From a virus: a stretch of DNA of 33,179 nt. This document shows, in pieces, positions 1 through 5,543 of the stretch. The notes under the pieces are model-generated. The model saw only the letters and a program-made list of their open reading frames with translations. It did not search any database and was not told the DNA's origin. Made by a program: the position numbers and the translations under genes. How positions within the stretch are numbered: position 1 is the first letter of the stretch; each line of letters begins with the position of its first letter. The stretch covers positions 1 through 33,179 of IMG/VR virus record IMGVR_UViG_3300025592_000043. One strand, given 5' to 3'.

Positions 1-2
1 GG

Positions 3-284
3 GAACAATCCAACAAGGAATCGCCTTATGCTGCTTTCAACCGTAGATTCATATTCTTTACGGTATTGATGCTAGTGGTGTTCTATGTAACCGTACCTGT
101 ATTCCTAGACATTCAAACAGCAGTACCTATTGTTCACGAGGGCTTTAGTTTTCTTGGCTTTCAGATAACTGCTGATGTGATTGAATATCAGATGGTTAGT
201 GGGTTAGTAAAATATGACGAAGTGTTTGCTTGGTGTGCGATGATACTGGAGTTTTATGTAGGTTCACAAGTGGCTAAAGGATAA
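3..284 (+). CDS. Holin-like 3-TM protein, 5' end outside the window
   Basis: The reading frame is open from the first bases of the window to the stop at 284, so the gene is cut by the left edge. About 93 residues are visible. The visible part starts with a hydrophilic stretch (NKESPYAAFNRR) followed by a hydrophobic segment (FIFFTVLMLVVFYVTVPVFL). A second hydrophobic segment near the C-terminus ends in FYVGSQVAKG. This layout resembles the GTA/phage 3-TM holin family, whose last helix usually ends in a Gly/Ser-rich F-x-G tail. By analogy it would form lesions in the inner membrane at lysis. An internal TTG at 66 is unlikely to be the true start because the similarity extends upstream. The assignment rests on topology and tail motif only. 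Confidence 0.55.
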   Translation, partial: EQSNKESPYAAFNRRFIFFTVLMLVVFYVTVPVFLDIQTAVPIVHEGFSFLGFQITADVIEYQMVSGLVKYDEVFAWCAMILEFYVGSQVAKG

Positions 285-298
285 CATAGGTTATTATT

Positions 299-385
299 AT
301 GATTAAAGTAAACTTCGGAACTAAGGAAAACCCAGTATGGCGTGCTGTGCAACATATACTTAAAAAAGGAAAACAAGTATTATGA
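299..385 (+). CDS. 28-aa hypothetical protein
   Basis: A 28-codon frame starts 14 bases after the holin-like gene and ends in TGA. That stop overlaps the ATG of the next gene (ATGA), so the two are probably translationally coupled. The product is basic and soluble (MIKVNFGTKENPVWRAVQHI...). I do not recognise a family. The tight spacing and same-strand position inside a putative lysis module favour it being real, but a frame this short could occur by chance. Confidence 0.4.
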   Translation: MIKVNFGTKENPVWRAVQHILKKGKQVL

Positions 386-546
386 ATAAATGTTCAATAA
401 CAGCGTTTATTATAGGTATTACGATAACTGTATCAAGTTTAGCCTTTTTTGGACAGATGTTTCAGATGCCAAGTAAGGCGTTTCAGATGGGTAGTCAGAT
501 GGTAATGCCTCAGCAACAACCTAAATGTGATTGTAAGTGTAACTAG
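382..546 (+). CDS. 54-aa single-TM protein with Cys-rich tail
   Basis: The ATG at 382 overlaps the stop of the 28-aa gene. Residues 1-5 are polar and about 6-24 are hydrophobic (CSITAFIIGITITVSSLAFF). Next come Met/Gln-rich repeats (FQMPSKAFQMGSQMVM) and a C-terminus KCDCKCN with three cysteines. It looks like a small membrane-anchored or secreted protein. Its position after a holin-like gene suggests a lysis accessory such as a spanin component or antiholin. I see no convincing lipobox of the Rz1 type, so that remains a guess. The gene converges with the leftward operon 15 bases downstream, with no visible terminator between them. Confidence 0.5.
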   Translation: MNKCSITAFIIGITITVSSLAFFGQMFQMPSKAFQMGSQMVMPQQQPKCDCKCN

Positions 547-561
547 TTAATCTTCATTGTC

Positions 562-1023
562 CTAAATAGTCCTTAGTAATAGTCTGCTCATTTCATCAAA
601 GTAATTCCTGCCGTACATCATCTTAGTAACACTCTTATGAGAGTCTAATACCAAAGGTGCTTCAACTTTAGACCCACCAAGATTGTGTTGCTTATTATAA
701 TTGGGTTGTTTTGATAATCGTTTTATATCAGTAATTCCGTTTGATAATCTATTACGACAAGTACATAGTGGAACACCGTATTTGTTTGAGACTTGCCTTG
801 CTGTTTGTGTAGTTCCGTCAGACAGTGTGTATTCCTTGCACTTGTAAGTACGCTTAGGTCTATTAGCACCAACAACTCTAAATACAGAAACAGGGTCAGT
901 GTACTTCTCAAGTCTGCAACGAGCAGATGGTGTTGACATATGTAATTTCTTGGCTAACTCGCCTGGTGTTATTTCAGTGCCATCGTCTAGCGTGTACACT
1001 TTTTGTTTTCTATTATCTCCCAT
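562..1023 (-). CDS. Protein with duplicated HTH-like repeat, last gene of the modification cassette
   Basis: A 153-aa protein of unknown function. I chose the ATG at 1023 because AAGGAGT lies about 10 bases upstream. The frame stays open to an ATG at 1053, but that would overlap the CmoA-like gene further and lacks a ribosome binding site. Two related units are visible. One begins KVYTLDDGTEITPGELAKKL (residues ~8-40); the other begins KEYTLSDGTTQTARQVSNKY (~60-92). Each consists of a YTL-DGT strand followed by a helix-turn-helix-like segment (ELAKKLHMSTPSARCRL and QVSNKYGVPLCTCRNRL). Such repeats occur in DNA-binding phage proteins and next to homing nucleases, but I see no nuclease motif. 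It overlaps the upstream CmoA-like gene by 11 bases, so it is co-transcribed with both modification genes. Confidence 0.7.
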   Translation of the reverse strand: MGDNRKQKVYTLDDGTEITPGELAKKLHMSTPSARCRLEKYTDPVSVFRVVGANRPKRTYKCKEYTLSDGTTQTARQVSNKYGVPLCTCRNRLSNGITDIKRLSKQPNYNKQHNLGGSKVEAPLVLDSHKSVTKMMYGRNYFDEMSRLLLRTI

Positions 1024-1678
1024 TAGAACAATACTCCTTGCTTTGTACGACATAACCCAAAAAATTATAACTTTGCCAAACAGGGGTTACTCTGCCTAAC
1101 TCAGTAAGTTCGTTAATAAGTTCAGACTCGGTTTTGCAAAACATAGAAACAGACAACTGATTATCTTTGTCTAGTATCTCCGAGTCGGTAAAATTCTCTC
1201 TCTTTTTCTGTATGTGCATTCTATGTAAAAGAGTCTGTAATCGTGTGTCGTCCAAATACACCTTTTCTGCCACTAAAAATATCGAACCTTTGTCGATGTG
1301 TCTCTTTATTGCTTTAAGGGTTTTCTGACGCTTAATTGAGCCTAGAAACTGCAAAAAGAACATACTTGATATTACACCTACATCAGCAAGTTCGTTTAAT
1401 ACGTCTTCACAGTCTCCGACTATGTGTTTGAAACCATCAAATGTTTTCATGTTCACTTTGTCGATTCCAATATATTTACAATTATCAACCTTTGGAAGAT
1501 TGTTTAGAAACCGACCTGTAGAACAACCTAAATCAACAGTTACACTGTCGGGCTGTGAGAACTCTTTAGCAATATGAGAAAATATGCAGTCTAAAGATTT
1601 GTAATTAGGGATAGACAGGTTGATGTGTTGGTCAAACTCTTCTTGTTCTTCAAAATTAAATGGGTCAATATTATTCAT
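1013..1678 (-). CDS. CmoA-like SAM-dependent enzyme (possible carboxy-SAM synthase)
   Basis: A 221-aa Rossmann-fold SAM enzyme. Motif I is VDLGCSTGRFL (residues 48-58), and the acidic end of the second strand is GID (71-73). It aligns along its length with CmoA: FDQHINLSIPNYKSL matches the CmoA start, FFLQFLGSIKRQKTL matches TLQFLEPSERQALL, and AEKVYLDD matches SEKFSFED. LLHRMHIQKKRENFTDSEI matches [20 protein letters not shown], and VWQSYNFLG matches LWFQCFNFG. CmoA makes carboxy-SAM from SAM and prephenate for tRNA wobble-uridine modification. The start at 1678 (ATGAATAA overlapping the methyltransferase stop) is preferred over 1717 because it gives tight coupling and a CmoA-like length. 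Oddity: in my from-memory alignment, E. coli Arg199, which contacts the carboxylate, falls on Asp172 (after Lys171). Carboxy-SAM synthesis is therefore not certain; it may be a divergent SAM-modifying enzyme. Confidence 0.8.
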   Translation of the reverse strand: MNNIDPFNFEEQEEFDQHINLSIPNYKSLDCIFSHIAKEFSQPDSVTVDLGCSTGRFLNNLPKVDNCKYIGIDKVNMKTFDGFKHIVGDCEDVLNELADVGVISSMFFLQFLGSIKRQKTLKAIKRHIDKGSIFLVAEKVYLDDTRLQTLLHRMHIQKKRENFTDSEILDKDNQLSVSMFCKTESELINELTELGRVTPVWQSYNFLGYVVQSKEYCSNGR

Positions 1679-2834
1679 TGTCAATTTCGTCCTGTACCAT
1701 TTGTATTCTAGTTCCAAGCCATTCCATTACATTTATTGCCATAGAACGCCCACAAGCCTCATATCTTTTTGATACAGGGCATTCTTCTTTAGGCTTTCCT
1801 CTGTACGGAATCTGTGTGTAGTTGTCGGGAAAACCTTGCAACCTCTCACATTCTAAAGGCGTTAATCTTCTAATAACATTATTACGTGGCACAGCACCTT
1901 CCAAAAAGACACATGGTTGTCTATTGCCACCTGTCATCGCTGTCAGAGTGGGAGAGCGCTCTTCTTTTTGTATTCTTGGCGCACCACCGTCAGGTGAACG
2001 CTGTTCAAAACATAATACTGTAGGCTTATCATTTGCTGTTAATGTGTAAGACGCACCATCTTGTTTAAATCCACTACCATTAGATTTAGTGTGGGAGGTC
2101 TGAATCGCTATAGGGTCTGTTACCAAGTCTGTAGGTGATTTGTAATCACGAGCGGCGATTGTAGATGCTACATTGTCTTGAACATATTTATCGCTTCTGA
2201 CAATGCGGTGAGTAGTTTTTTCGGTATTTGTTTTCCCCTTAGTTCTGCGCGGCGGAGAATACCCCGACATTGCTTCTCGGTCAAATAGAACCTTTGCGGG
2301 ATTTCTCCAATCTCCAAGATATCCGACAACGAACACACGCCTTCGTCTTTGAGGCACGGCTCTGTTATGTCGTTGTGTTCTGATGTACTGAGCGTCAAGA
2401 ACCCTGTAGGAGAACCCATACCCGCATTCTGCCAACCCGCCAAGGAAACTTCCAAAATCCCTTCCTTTGTTCGAGGACAAAACTCCGGGTACGTTTTCCC
2501 AAAGTACCCATTGTGGTTTAACTCTATCAACCAACTTAATAAACTCAAGTGCGAGGTTTCCACGGTCATCCTCGAATCCTTTTCTAAGCCCTGCAATACT
2601 GAAACTCGCACAGGGAGTTCCTCCAACGATGAGGGAAACAGGTCGTTTGAAATCATCTTTTTTTATCTCCGTAAAATCCCCGAAATTATTTACATCGGGG
2701 TAATGGTAATTTAGTACAGCAGAGCGAAACTCATCTATCTCAGACAACCCTTCGCATTTCCATCCCAAAGGTTTCCATGCAACAGATACAGCGTCTATTC
2801 CACTACATATAGATAGGTAGTTCATCCTACTCAT
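1671..2834 (-). CDS. C5-cytosine DNA methyltransferase with altered cofactor pocket
   Basis: A 387-aa Dcm-type enzyme with motifs in order: I LSICSGIDAVSVA (7-19), IV GGTPCASFS with catalytic Cys75 (71-79), VI WENVPG with Glu113, and VIII AVPQRRRRVFVVG (159-171). A target-recognition region follows (~200-320), then IX RRLTPLECERLQGFPDNY and X YEACGRSMAINVMEWLG. Two usually conserved residues differ: the Gln after the catalytic Cys is Ala76, and the Asn of motif X GNS is Arg363 (codon CGT, 1746-1748). The equivalent positions in M.HhaI are Q82 and N304, which line the SAM methyl pocket. The start could be the ATG at 2834 or at 2825; the second has GAGGG 9 bases upstream. The gene overlaps the downstream CmoA-like gene by 8 bases. 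It probably modifies phage DNA, possibly with a non-standard SAM; target sequence unknown. Confidence 0.93.
   Translation of the reverse strand: MSRMNYLSICSGIDAVSVAWKPLGWKCEGLSEIDEFRSAVLNYHYPDVNNFGDFTEIKKDDFKRPVSLIVGGTPCASFSIAGLRKGFEDDRGNLALEFIKLVDRVKPQWVLWENVPGVLSSNKGRDFGSFLGGLAECGYGFSYRVLDAQYIRTQRHNRAVPQRRRRVFVVGYLGDWRNPAKVLFDREAMSGYSPPRRTKGKTNTEKTTHRIVRSDKYVQDNVASTIAARDYKSPTDLVTDPIAIQTSHTKSNGSGFKQDGASYTLTANDKPTVLCFEQRSPDGGAPRIQKEERSPTLTAMTGGNRQPCVFLEGAVPRNNVIRRLTPLECERLQGFPDNYTQIPYRGKPKEECPVSKRYEACGRSMAINVMEWLGTRIQMVQDEIDNE
2168..2656 (-). other. Long same-strand alternative-frame ORF inside the methyltransferase
   Basis: A 162-codon frame lies wholly within the methyltransferase gene on the same strand in another frame. 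Its sequence (GWQNAGMGSPTGFLTLSTSE, CSLSDILEIGEIPQRF, ACRGILRRAELRG-type segment QCRGILRRAELRG) matches, as I recall, hypothetical phage proteins often annotated elsewhere. This part is opposite the AECGYGFSYRVLDAQ...QRRRR...GYLGDWR region of the methyltransferase, so its conservation may simply echo the conserved methyltransferase codons. I see no clear ribosome binding site. It is reported as a possible dual-coding frame, not as a firm gene. Confidence 0.25.
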
Positions 2835-3042
2835 CCCTCGCTTTCGGATTCCAAGATGGATGCCACCGCTTATAGAATGATTTAGTCCAAACGGTTCGTA
2901 GTTGATTCAAGTCCTTGCACAAGATGGTAACAAACATTCTTTCGTCTTCACCAAACTCATCGGTACATGAATCCACGCTGACTACACGCCAAGCCTCGAA
3001 TCCATGCCACCACCAAGTAGTTCCTATTTCGGGTTGGTTCAT
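2827..3042 (-). CDS. 71-aa hypothetical protein
   Basis: A small, Trp-rich protein (TTWWWHGFEAWRVVSVD at the N-terminus, then WTKSFYKRWHPSWNPKARDE). The ATG at 3042 overlaps the TGA of the preceding gene (ATGA), and GAAGGTGG precedes it. Its end overlaps the methyltransferase start by 8 bases. No family recognised. The SH3-like pattern GTTWWWHGFEAWRVVSV could be a small beta barrel of the kind found in short phage accessory proteins; this is inference. Confidence 0.7.
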   Translation of the reverse strand: MNQPEIGTTWWWHGFEAWRVVSVDSCTDEFGEDERMFVTILCKDLNQLRTVWTKSFYKRWHPSWNPKARDE

Positions 3043-3287
3043 GATGCCACCTTCGCTCTACGTTTAGCATTGTTCTCAAGTCTCACCTGCTCGTTCTCTT
3101 CAGCAAACCATTCTGCGATGACCGAATCTTTAAGTTGTTCAGTGGTCATGCCTGTGGTGTTGCTTAGAACTTTGAGGTGTCTAGGTCTAACAACCAATGT
3201 GTGATAGAAAGCCTCTCTCTCGTTTTTAAATTCAAAGACATATCCATCGCCTTCGTATTTGAAATCTTTTAATGGTACTTGGTTCAT
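3039..3287 (-). CDS. 82-aa hypothetical protein
   Basis: An 82-residue protein with a beta-rich start (FKYEGDGYVFEFKNEREAFYH) and a helical, charged C-terminus (VIAEWFAEENEQVRLENNAKRRAKVA). The start is well supported by GGAGATAAAAATG, the repeated leader of this operon. It is coupled by ATGA to the next gene. No family recognised. It lies in the early operon between SSB and the DNA modification genes. Confidence 0.75.
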   Translation of the reverse strand: MNQVPLKDFKYEGDGYVFEFKNEREAFYHTLVVRPRHLKVLSNTTGMTTEQLKDSVIAEWFAEENEQVRLENNAKRRAKVAS

Positions 3288-3315
3288 TTTTATCTCCGTT
3301 TTATTATTAAAGTGT

Positions 3316-3335
3316 GGGGCTTTCGCCCCGTTTGG
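3316..3335 (-). promoter_or_regulatory. Intercistronic GGGGC-GAAA-GCCCC hairpin, copy 1
   Basis: Read leftward, the stop codon of the 3336-3644 gene is followed directly by CCAAAC and a perfect 5-bp GGGGC/GCCCC stem (3316-3320 with 3325-3329) closed by a GAAA tetraloop. No U-run follows, so it is not a classical terminator. A near-identical element lies at 6310-6328. It may protect the 3' end of the message, act as a processing site, or be a weak terminator. Confidence 0.6.
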
Positions 3336-3644
3336 TTATGCTACTAATTCAAAGTCGTTGTCAGTAAGAACATACTCAGCACCTTGCTCGTCAATAAGTA
3401 TGTCGCCTGTTGAGATTGAAGAACCTTTGAAAGTGCGCTCACCGATGTTTCCGTTTCTGTAAGCATCCCACATTGTTTCGCCTTCAACAAAACCTTCGCA
3501 AACTCTAAACCAACGATTATTCTTTTTTGTTAATTCAACCGAACCATCCCAAGTCATCTTGTCATAGTCACTGTATTCAGAACTCATACGGTCTCTGAAA
3601 TTTTCGATTAAATCCCAATCCATTTGTTTTACTTTGTATTCCAT
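3336..3644 (-). CDS. 102-aa hypothetical protein
   Basis: A 102-residue acidic protein with several aromatic residues (MEYKVKQMDWDLIENFRDRM; TKKNNRWFRVCEGFVEGETM). The start follows AACGGAGATAAAA, the leader used across this operon. It is the first gene after the promoter at 3699-3727 and is followed by the GAAA hairpin element. The C-terminal part (SSISTGDILIDEQGAEYVLT) looks like a small beta domain with a GDI turn. No family or function recognised. Confidence 0.75.
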   Translation of the reverse strand: MEYKVKQMDWDLIENFRDRMSSEYSDYDKMTWDGSVELTKKNNRWFRVCEGFVEGETMWDAYRNGNIGERTFKGSSISTGDILIDEQGAEYVLTDNDFELVA

Positions 3645-3698
3645 TTTTATCTCCGTTTAATTTAAAAGTACCGAACCGTTCCTCGATTCGATAAAGAC

Positions 3699-3727
3699 AT
3701 TGTACACTATACAATACAAGAAGTCAA
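3699..3727 (-). promoter_or_regulatory. Sigma70-type leftward promoter within the early operon
   Basis: On the minus strand, TTGACT (3722-3727) and TACAAT (3699-3704) are separated by exactly 17 bases. The spacer contains TTGTATTGTAT (3709-3719), which also occupies the spacer of the promoter at 6091-6119. An imperfect palindrome, ATTGTA-N5-TACAAT, overlaps the -10. It would drive the genes from 3644 leftward, including the modification cassette, and is probably controlled by the same regulator as the 6.1-kb promoter. Confidence 0.75.
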
Positions 3728-3741
3728 GCATTATTTACAAA

Positions 3742-4209
3742 TTAAAAGGGTATCGTATCTCCAAACACATCGTCATCGGTCGCAACAGGTGCTATTGGTT
3801 CTTGTGCTACTTGAGGAGCGTTATTTGTGTTTGGCGCTACACTAGGATTGTTATTGGAGTCTGACCTACTATCTAGCATCTGTAAAACACCCCCAAATCC
3901 CGACAAAACGACTTCAGTGGTGTATTGGTCTTGTCCTTCCTTATTTTGCCACTTACGGGTCTTTAACGCACCCTCGACATAAACCTTAGAACCTTTGTGT
4001 AGGTACTGCTGTGATATTTCAGCCAACTTACCGAATATGACAACTCTATGCCACTCAGTTTTCTCTTTCTTTTCACCTGTCGTTTTGTCTGTCCAAGACT
4101 CTGATGTTGCTATTGCAAGGTTTGCTATTGCATTACCGTTAGTTGCGTATTTAACTTCAGGCTCTCTGCCTAAGTTTCCTATTAGTATTACTTTATTTAT
4201 TCCTGACAT
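3742..4209 (-). CDS. ssb: Single-stranded DNA-binding protein
   Basis: A 155-aa bacterial-type SSB. The OB fold spans residues 1-~108 ([49 protein letters not shown]). A low-complexity Asn/Pro linker follows, then the acidic tip [11 protein letters not shown], which matches the partner-recruiting C-terminus of cellular SSBs. It coats single-stranded DNA and recruits replication and recombination partners. It lies downstream of the Sak-type annealing protein, a common phage pairing. The start follows AGGAGACAATT. A 261-base structured leader precedes it. Confidence 0.96.
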   Translation of the reverse strand: MSGINKVILIGNLGREPEVKYATNGNAIANLAIATSESWTDKTTGEKKEKTEWHRVVIFGKLAEISQQYLHKGSKVYVEGALKTRKWQNKEGQDQYTTEVVLSGFGGVLQMLDSRSDSNNNPSVAPNTNNAPQVAQEPIAPVATDDDVFGDTIPF

Positions 4210-4470
4210 AATTGTCTCCTTTTTGGTTTAAAAGTGGTCACTTACGCACTCGGCTGTGACCTTACCGTTCTATAACTCCACAGAGGATGTGTTTCTGTGG
4301 AAGAAGGTGCGCTCTCCCTAAGTTACTTAATTTAAAGAGTCCGTATCGTGGACAAACCGCACTTTTCACCTTTAATTATCGAGGAATGGAGATTAAACTT
4401 GAGGAGATTATTCTAATTACCCCGACTGTCCAATATAGGTAGTGACACCCGACAGTTCTTTTATTATAAC
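4210..4470 (-). promoter_or_regulatory. Structured 261-nt leader or intergenic RNA before ssb
   Basis: This is the only long gap inside the otherwise packed leftward operon. I see no ORF. Several inverted repeats are perfect: ACTGTC/GACAGT (4425-4430 with 4451-4456), GTCC/GGAC (4339-4342 with 4350-4353), TCCACAGA/TCTGTGGA (4277-4284 with 4294-4301) and GGTCAC/GTGACC (4236-4241 with 4256-4261). GCGCAC and GTGCG segments could add longer-range pairing. It could be a cis-regulatory leader of ssb or a small RNA. A weak promoter-like pair (TTGGAC-N17-TAATCT on the minus strand) lies near 4410-4440. Confidence 0.5.
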
Positions 4471-5052
4471 TTACTCATCAGGTGATAACTTACGCAATCC
4501 CTCTTTGATGACTACTTGTTCAGAACTGTCAAACGCCTTCCAAATATCGTTCTTTTGACGTGAGGTTAGTTCATTCCAAAGTTGTTTAATCCCATCAAAG
4601 TCTGACTCGCCCACAACCTCTTTCAGAGCGTGTACATATTCATCGCGCTCACCGTTTTCCCAAACAGGAATATCGGGTAAGTCTTCACCTGCATAGATGT
4701 ATAAGCCCAAACCATGACGAGCAATACATTTAGTGATAGAACGTTGTATAGACGTGTTCACATTCATCGAAGTGATACTATCCATAGGTATTGACTTGTT
4801 CTTAAAGTCTAAGACAGGCAGGTACTCAATATGCTCAAGACCTTCTATCGTTACACTTGTCTTCACCCAAGCACTCTTACCATCATGGTGGTACAACCAA
4901 CCATCTTCATTCTCATAGACATGGTAGTTTGCTTCGGGGTATTTTTTCTTAACCTCTGACCAAGCCCAAGCCCACGACAGGTAAGTTAGTTGACCCTTCT
5001 GCTCTGTGTGTTCGTTTACGTTTACTTTGTTTAGTGTGTTAAATACGTTCAT
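4471..5052 (-). CDS. Sak-type single-strand annealing protein (DUF1071)
   Basis: A 193-aa protein with the hallmarks of the DUF1071/Sak recombinase family: GQLTYLSWAWAWSEVKKKYP (20-39) and the core NTSIQRSITKCIARHGLGLY (99-118) followed by IYAGEDLP (119-126). These proteins anneal complementary single strands and act with SSB in phage recombination-dependent replication or repair. The C-terminal ~60 residues are a charged helical extension (SRQKNDIWKAFDSSEQVV). The start at 5052 has GGAGATGACTG upstream and overlaps the stop of the 25-aa gene (TGATG), so it is coupled. Confidence 0.9.
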   Translation of the reverse strand: MNVFNTLNKVNVNEHTEQKGQLTYLSWAWAWSEVKKKYPEANYHVYENEDGWLYHHDGKSAWVKTSVTIEGLEHIEYLPVLDFKNKSIPMDSITSMNVNTSIQRSITKCIARHGLGLYIYAGEDLPDIPVWENGERDEYVHALKEVVGESDFDGIKQLWNELTSRQKNDIWKAFDSSEQVVIKEGLRKLSPDE

Positions 5053-5129
5053 CAGTCATCTCCTAATATTAAATATAAAACAAAGGCTTGATAAAGGATA
5101 GCCACTCCTACTAATACTTCAAACATCAT
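5052..5129 (-). CDS. 25-aa transmembrane microprotein
   Basis: A 25-codon frame (MMFEVLVGVAILYQAFVLYL then ILGDD) lies between the HTH gene and the Sak gene. Its ATGATG contains the TGA stop of the upstream gene, and its own TGA overlaps the ATG of Sak, so it is coupled on both sides. The product is almost entirely one hydrophobic helix with an acidic tail, like phage inner-membrane microproteins. Upstream GGTGGGGG may serve as a ribosome binding site. Function unknown. The double overlap is the main evidence that it is real. Confidence 0.55.
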   Translation of the reverse strand: MMFEVLVGVAILYQAFVLYLILGDD

Positions 5130-5335
5130 AACCCCCACCTGTATCTTGCAACGTTACAGTTCTCACCAAATCGGTTATGAACCTTCTTACGGTTGCTGAT
5201 AATATTATGACCTTGTTTCCTTAGTCTAAAAATACAAGCAGATAACCTATAGATGCCTAACTCTTTCCATGCCTCTAATGGGTCAATCTCGTTGTTGTCT
5301 TTTAAATAATCTAATAATCTTTCGTCTTGTGTCAT
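5126..5335 (-). CDS. Winged-helix protein (HTH_39-like)
   Basis: A 69-aa protein starting MTQDERLLDYLKDNNEIDPL and continuing EAWKELGIYRLSACIFRLRK. This is the pattern of the HTH_39 helix-turn-helix family of phage and bacterial DNA-binding proteins: a leucine-rich first helix, a P-L-x-A-W-x-x-L-G-I turn and an R-L-x-x-x-I-x-x-L-R-x-x-G recognition helix. A basic hairpin follows (GHNIISNRKKVHNRFG). The frame is open to 5398, but the start at 5335 has CGGAGATTGAA in front and removes an implausible N-terminus. It is probably a small transcriptional or replication regulator of the early operon. Confidence 0.8.
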   Translation of the reverse strand: MTQDERLLDYLKDNNEIDPLEAWKELGIYRLSACIFRLRKQGHNIISNRKKVHNRFGENCNVARYRWGL

Positions 5336-5348
5336 TTCAATCTCCGTT

Positions 5349-5543
5349 TTAATGTAAAAAGTTTTGTAGTTCTTCGTAAACAAACTGAGAGTCATCATTA
5401 ACTTTGTCTAACTCTTCGTCTGTCAGCCTAACCCCTGTGTCCTTGAACTCTGCCTCTATAATGAAGGAGTCCTCAAATTCGGGGTATTGGTTGCTATCCC
5501 AATCCATATCAATTACCGTAATGTTCTTGAAGTTAATGCTCAT
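5349..5543 (-). CDS. 64-aa acidic hypothetical protein
   Basis: A very acidic small protein (MSINFKNITVIDMDWDSNQY; LTDEELDKVNDDSQFVYEEL). The ATG overlaps the stop of the preceding gene (ATGA). The pattern of beta strands followed by a helix with LTDEELDK occurs in several short hypothetical phage proteins. The high negative charge would fit a DNA mimic or a protein-binding inhibitor, but nothing in the sequence shows this directly. Confidence 0.65.
   Translation of the reverse strand: MSINFKNITVIDMDWDSNQYPEFEDSFIIEAEFKDTGVRLTDEELDKVNDDSQFVYEELQNFLH

Noticed and set aside
2349-2714. Long antisense frames opposite the methyltransferase and many other genes
   Set aside because: They lie opposite well-supported genes, lack ribosome binding sites and give sequences of unnatural composition.
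5336-5398. Longer N-terminus for the HTH_39-like protein
   Set aside because: The ATG at 5335 has a strong CGGAGATTGAA leader, and the extra residues overlap the preceding gene and do not resemble the family.
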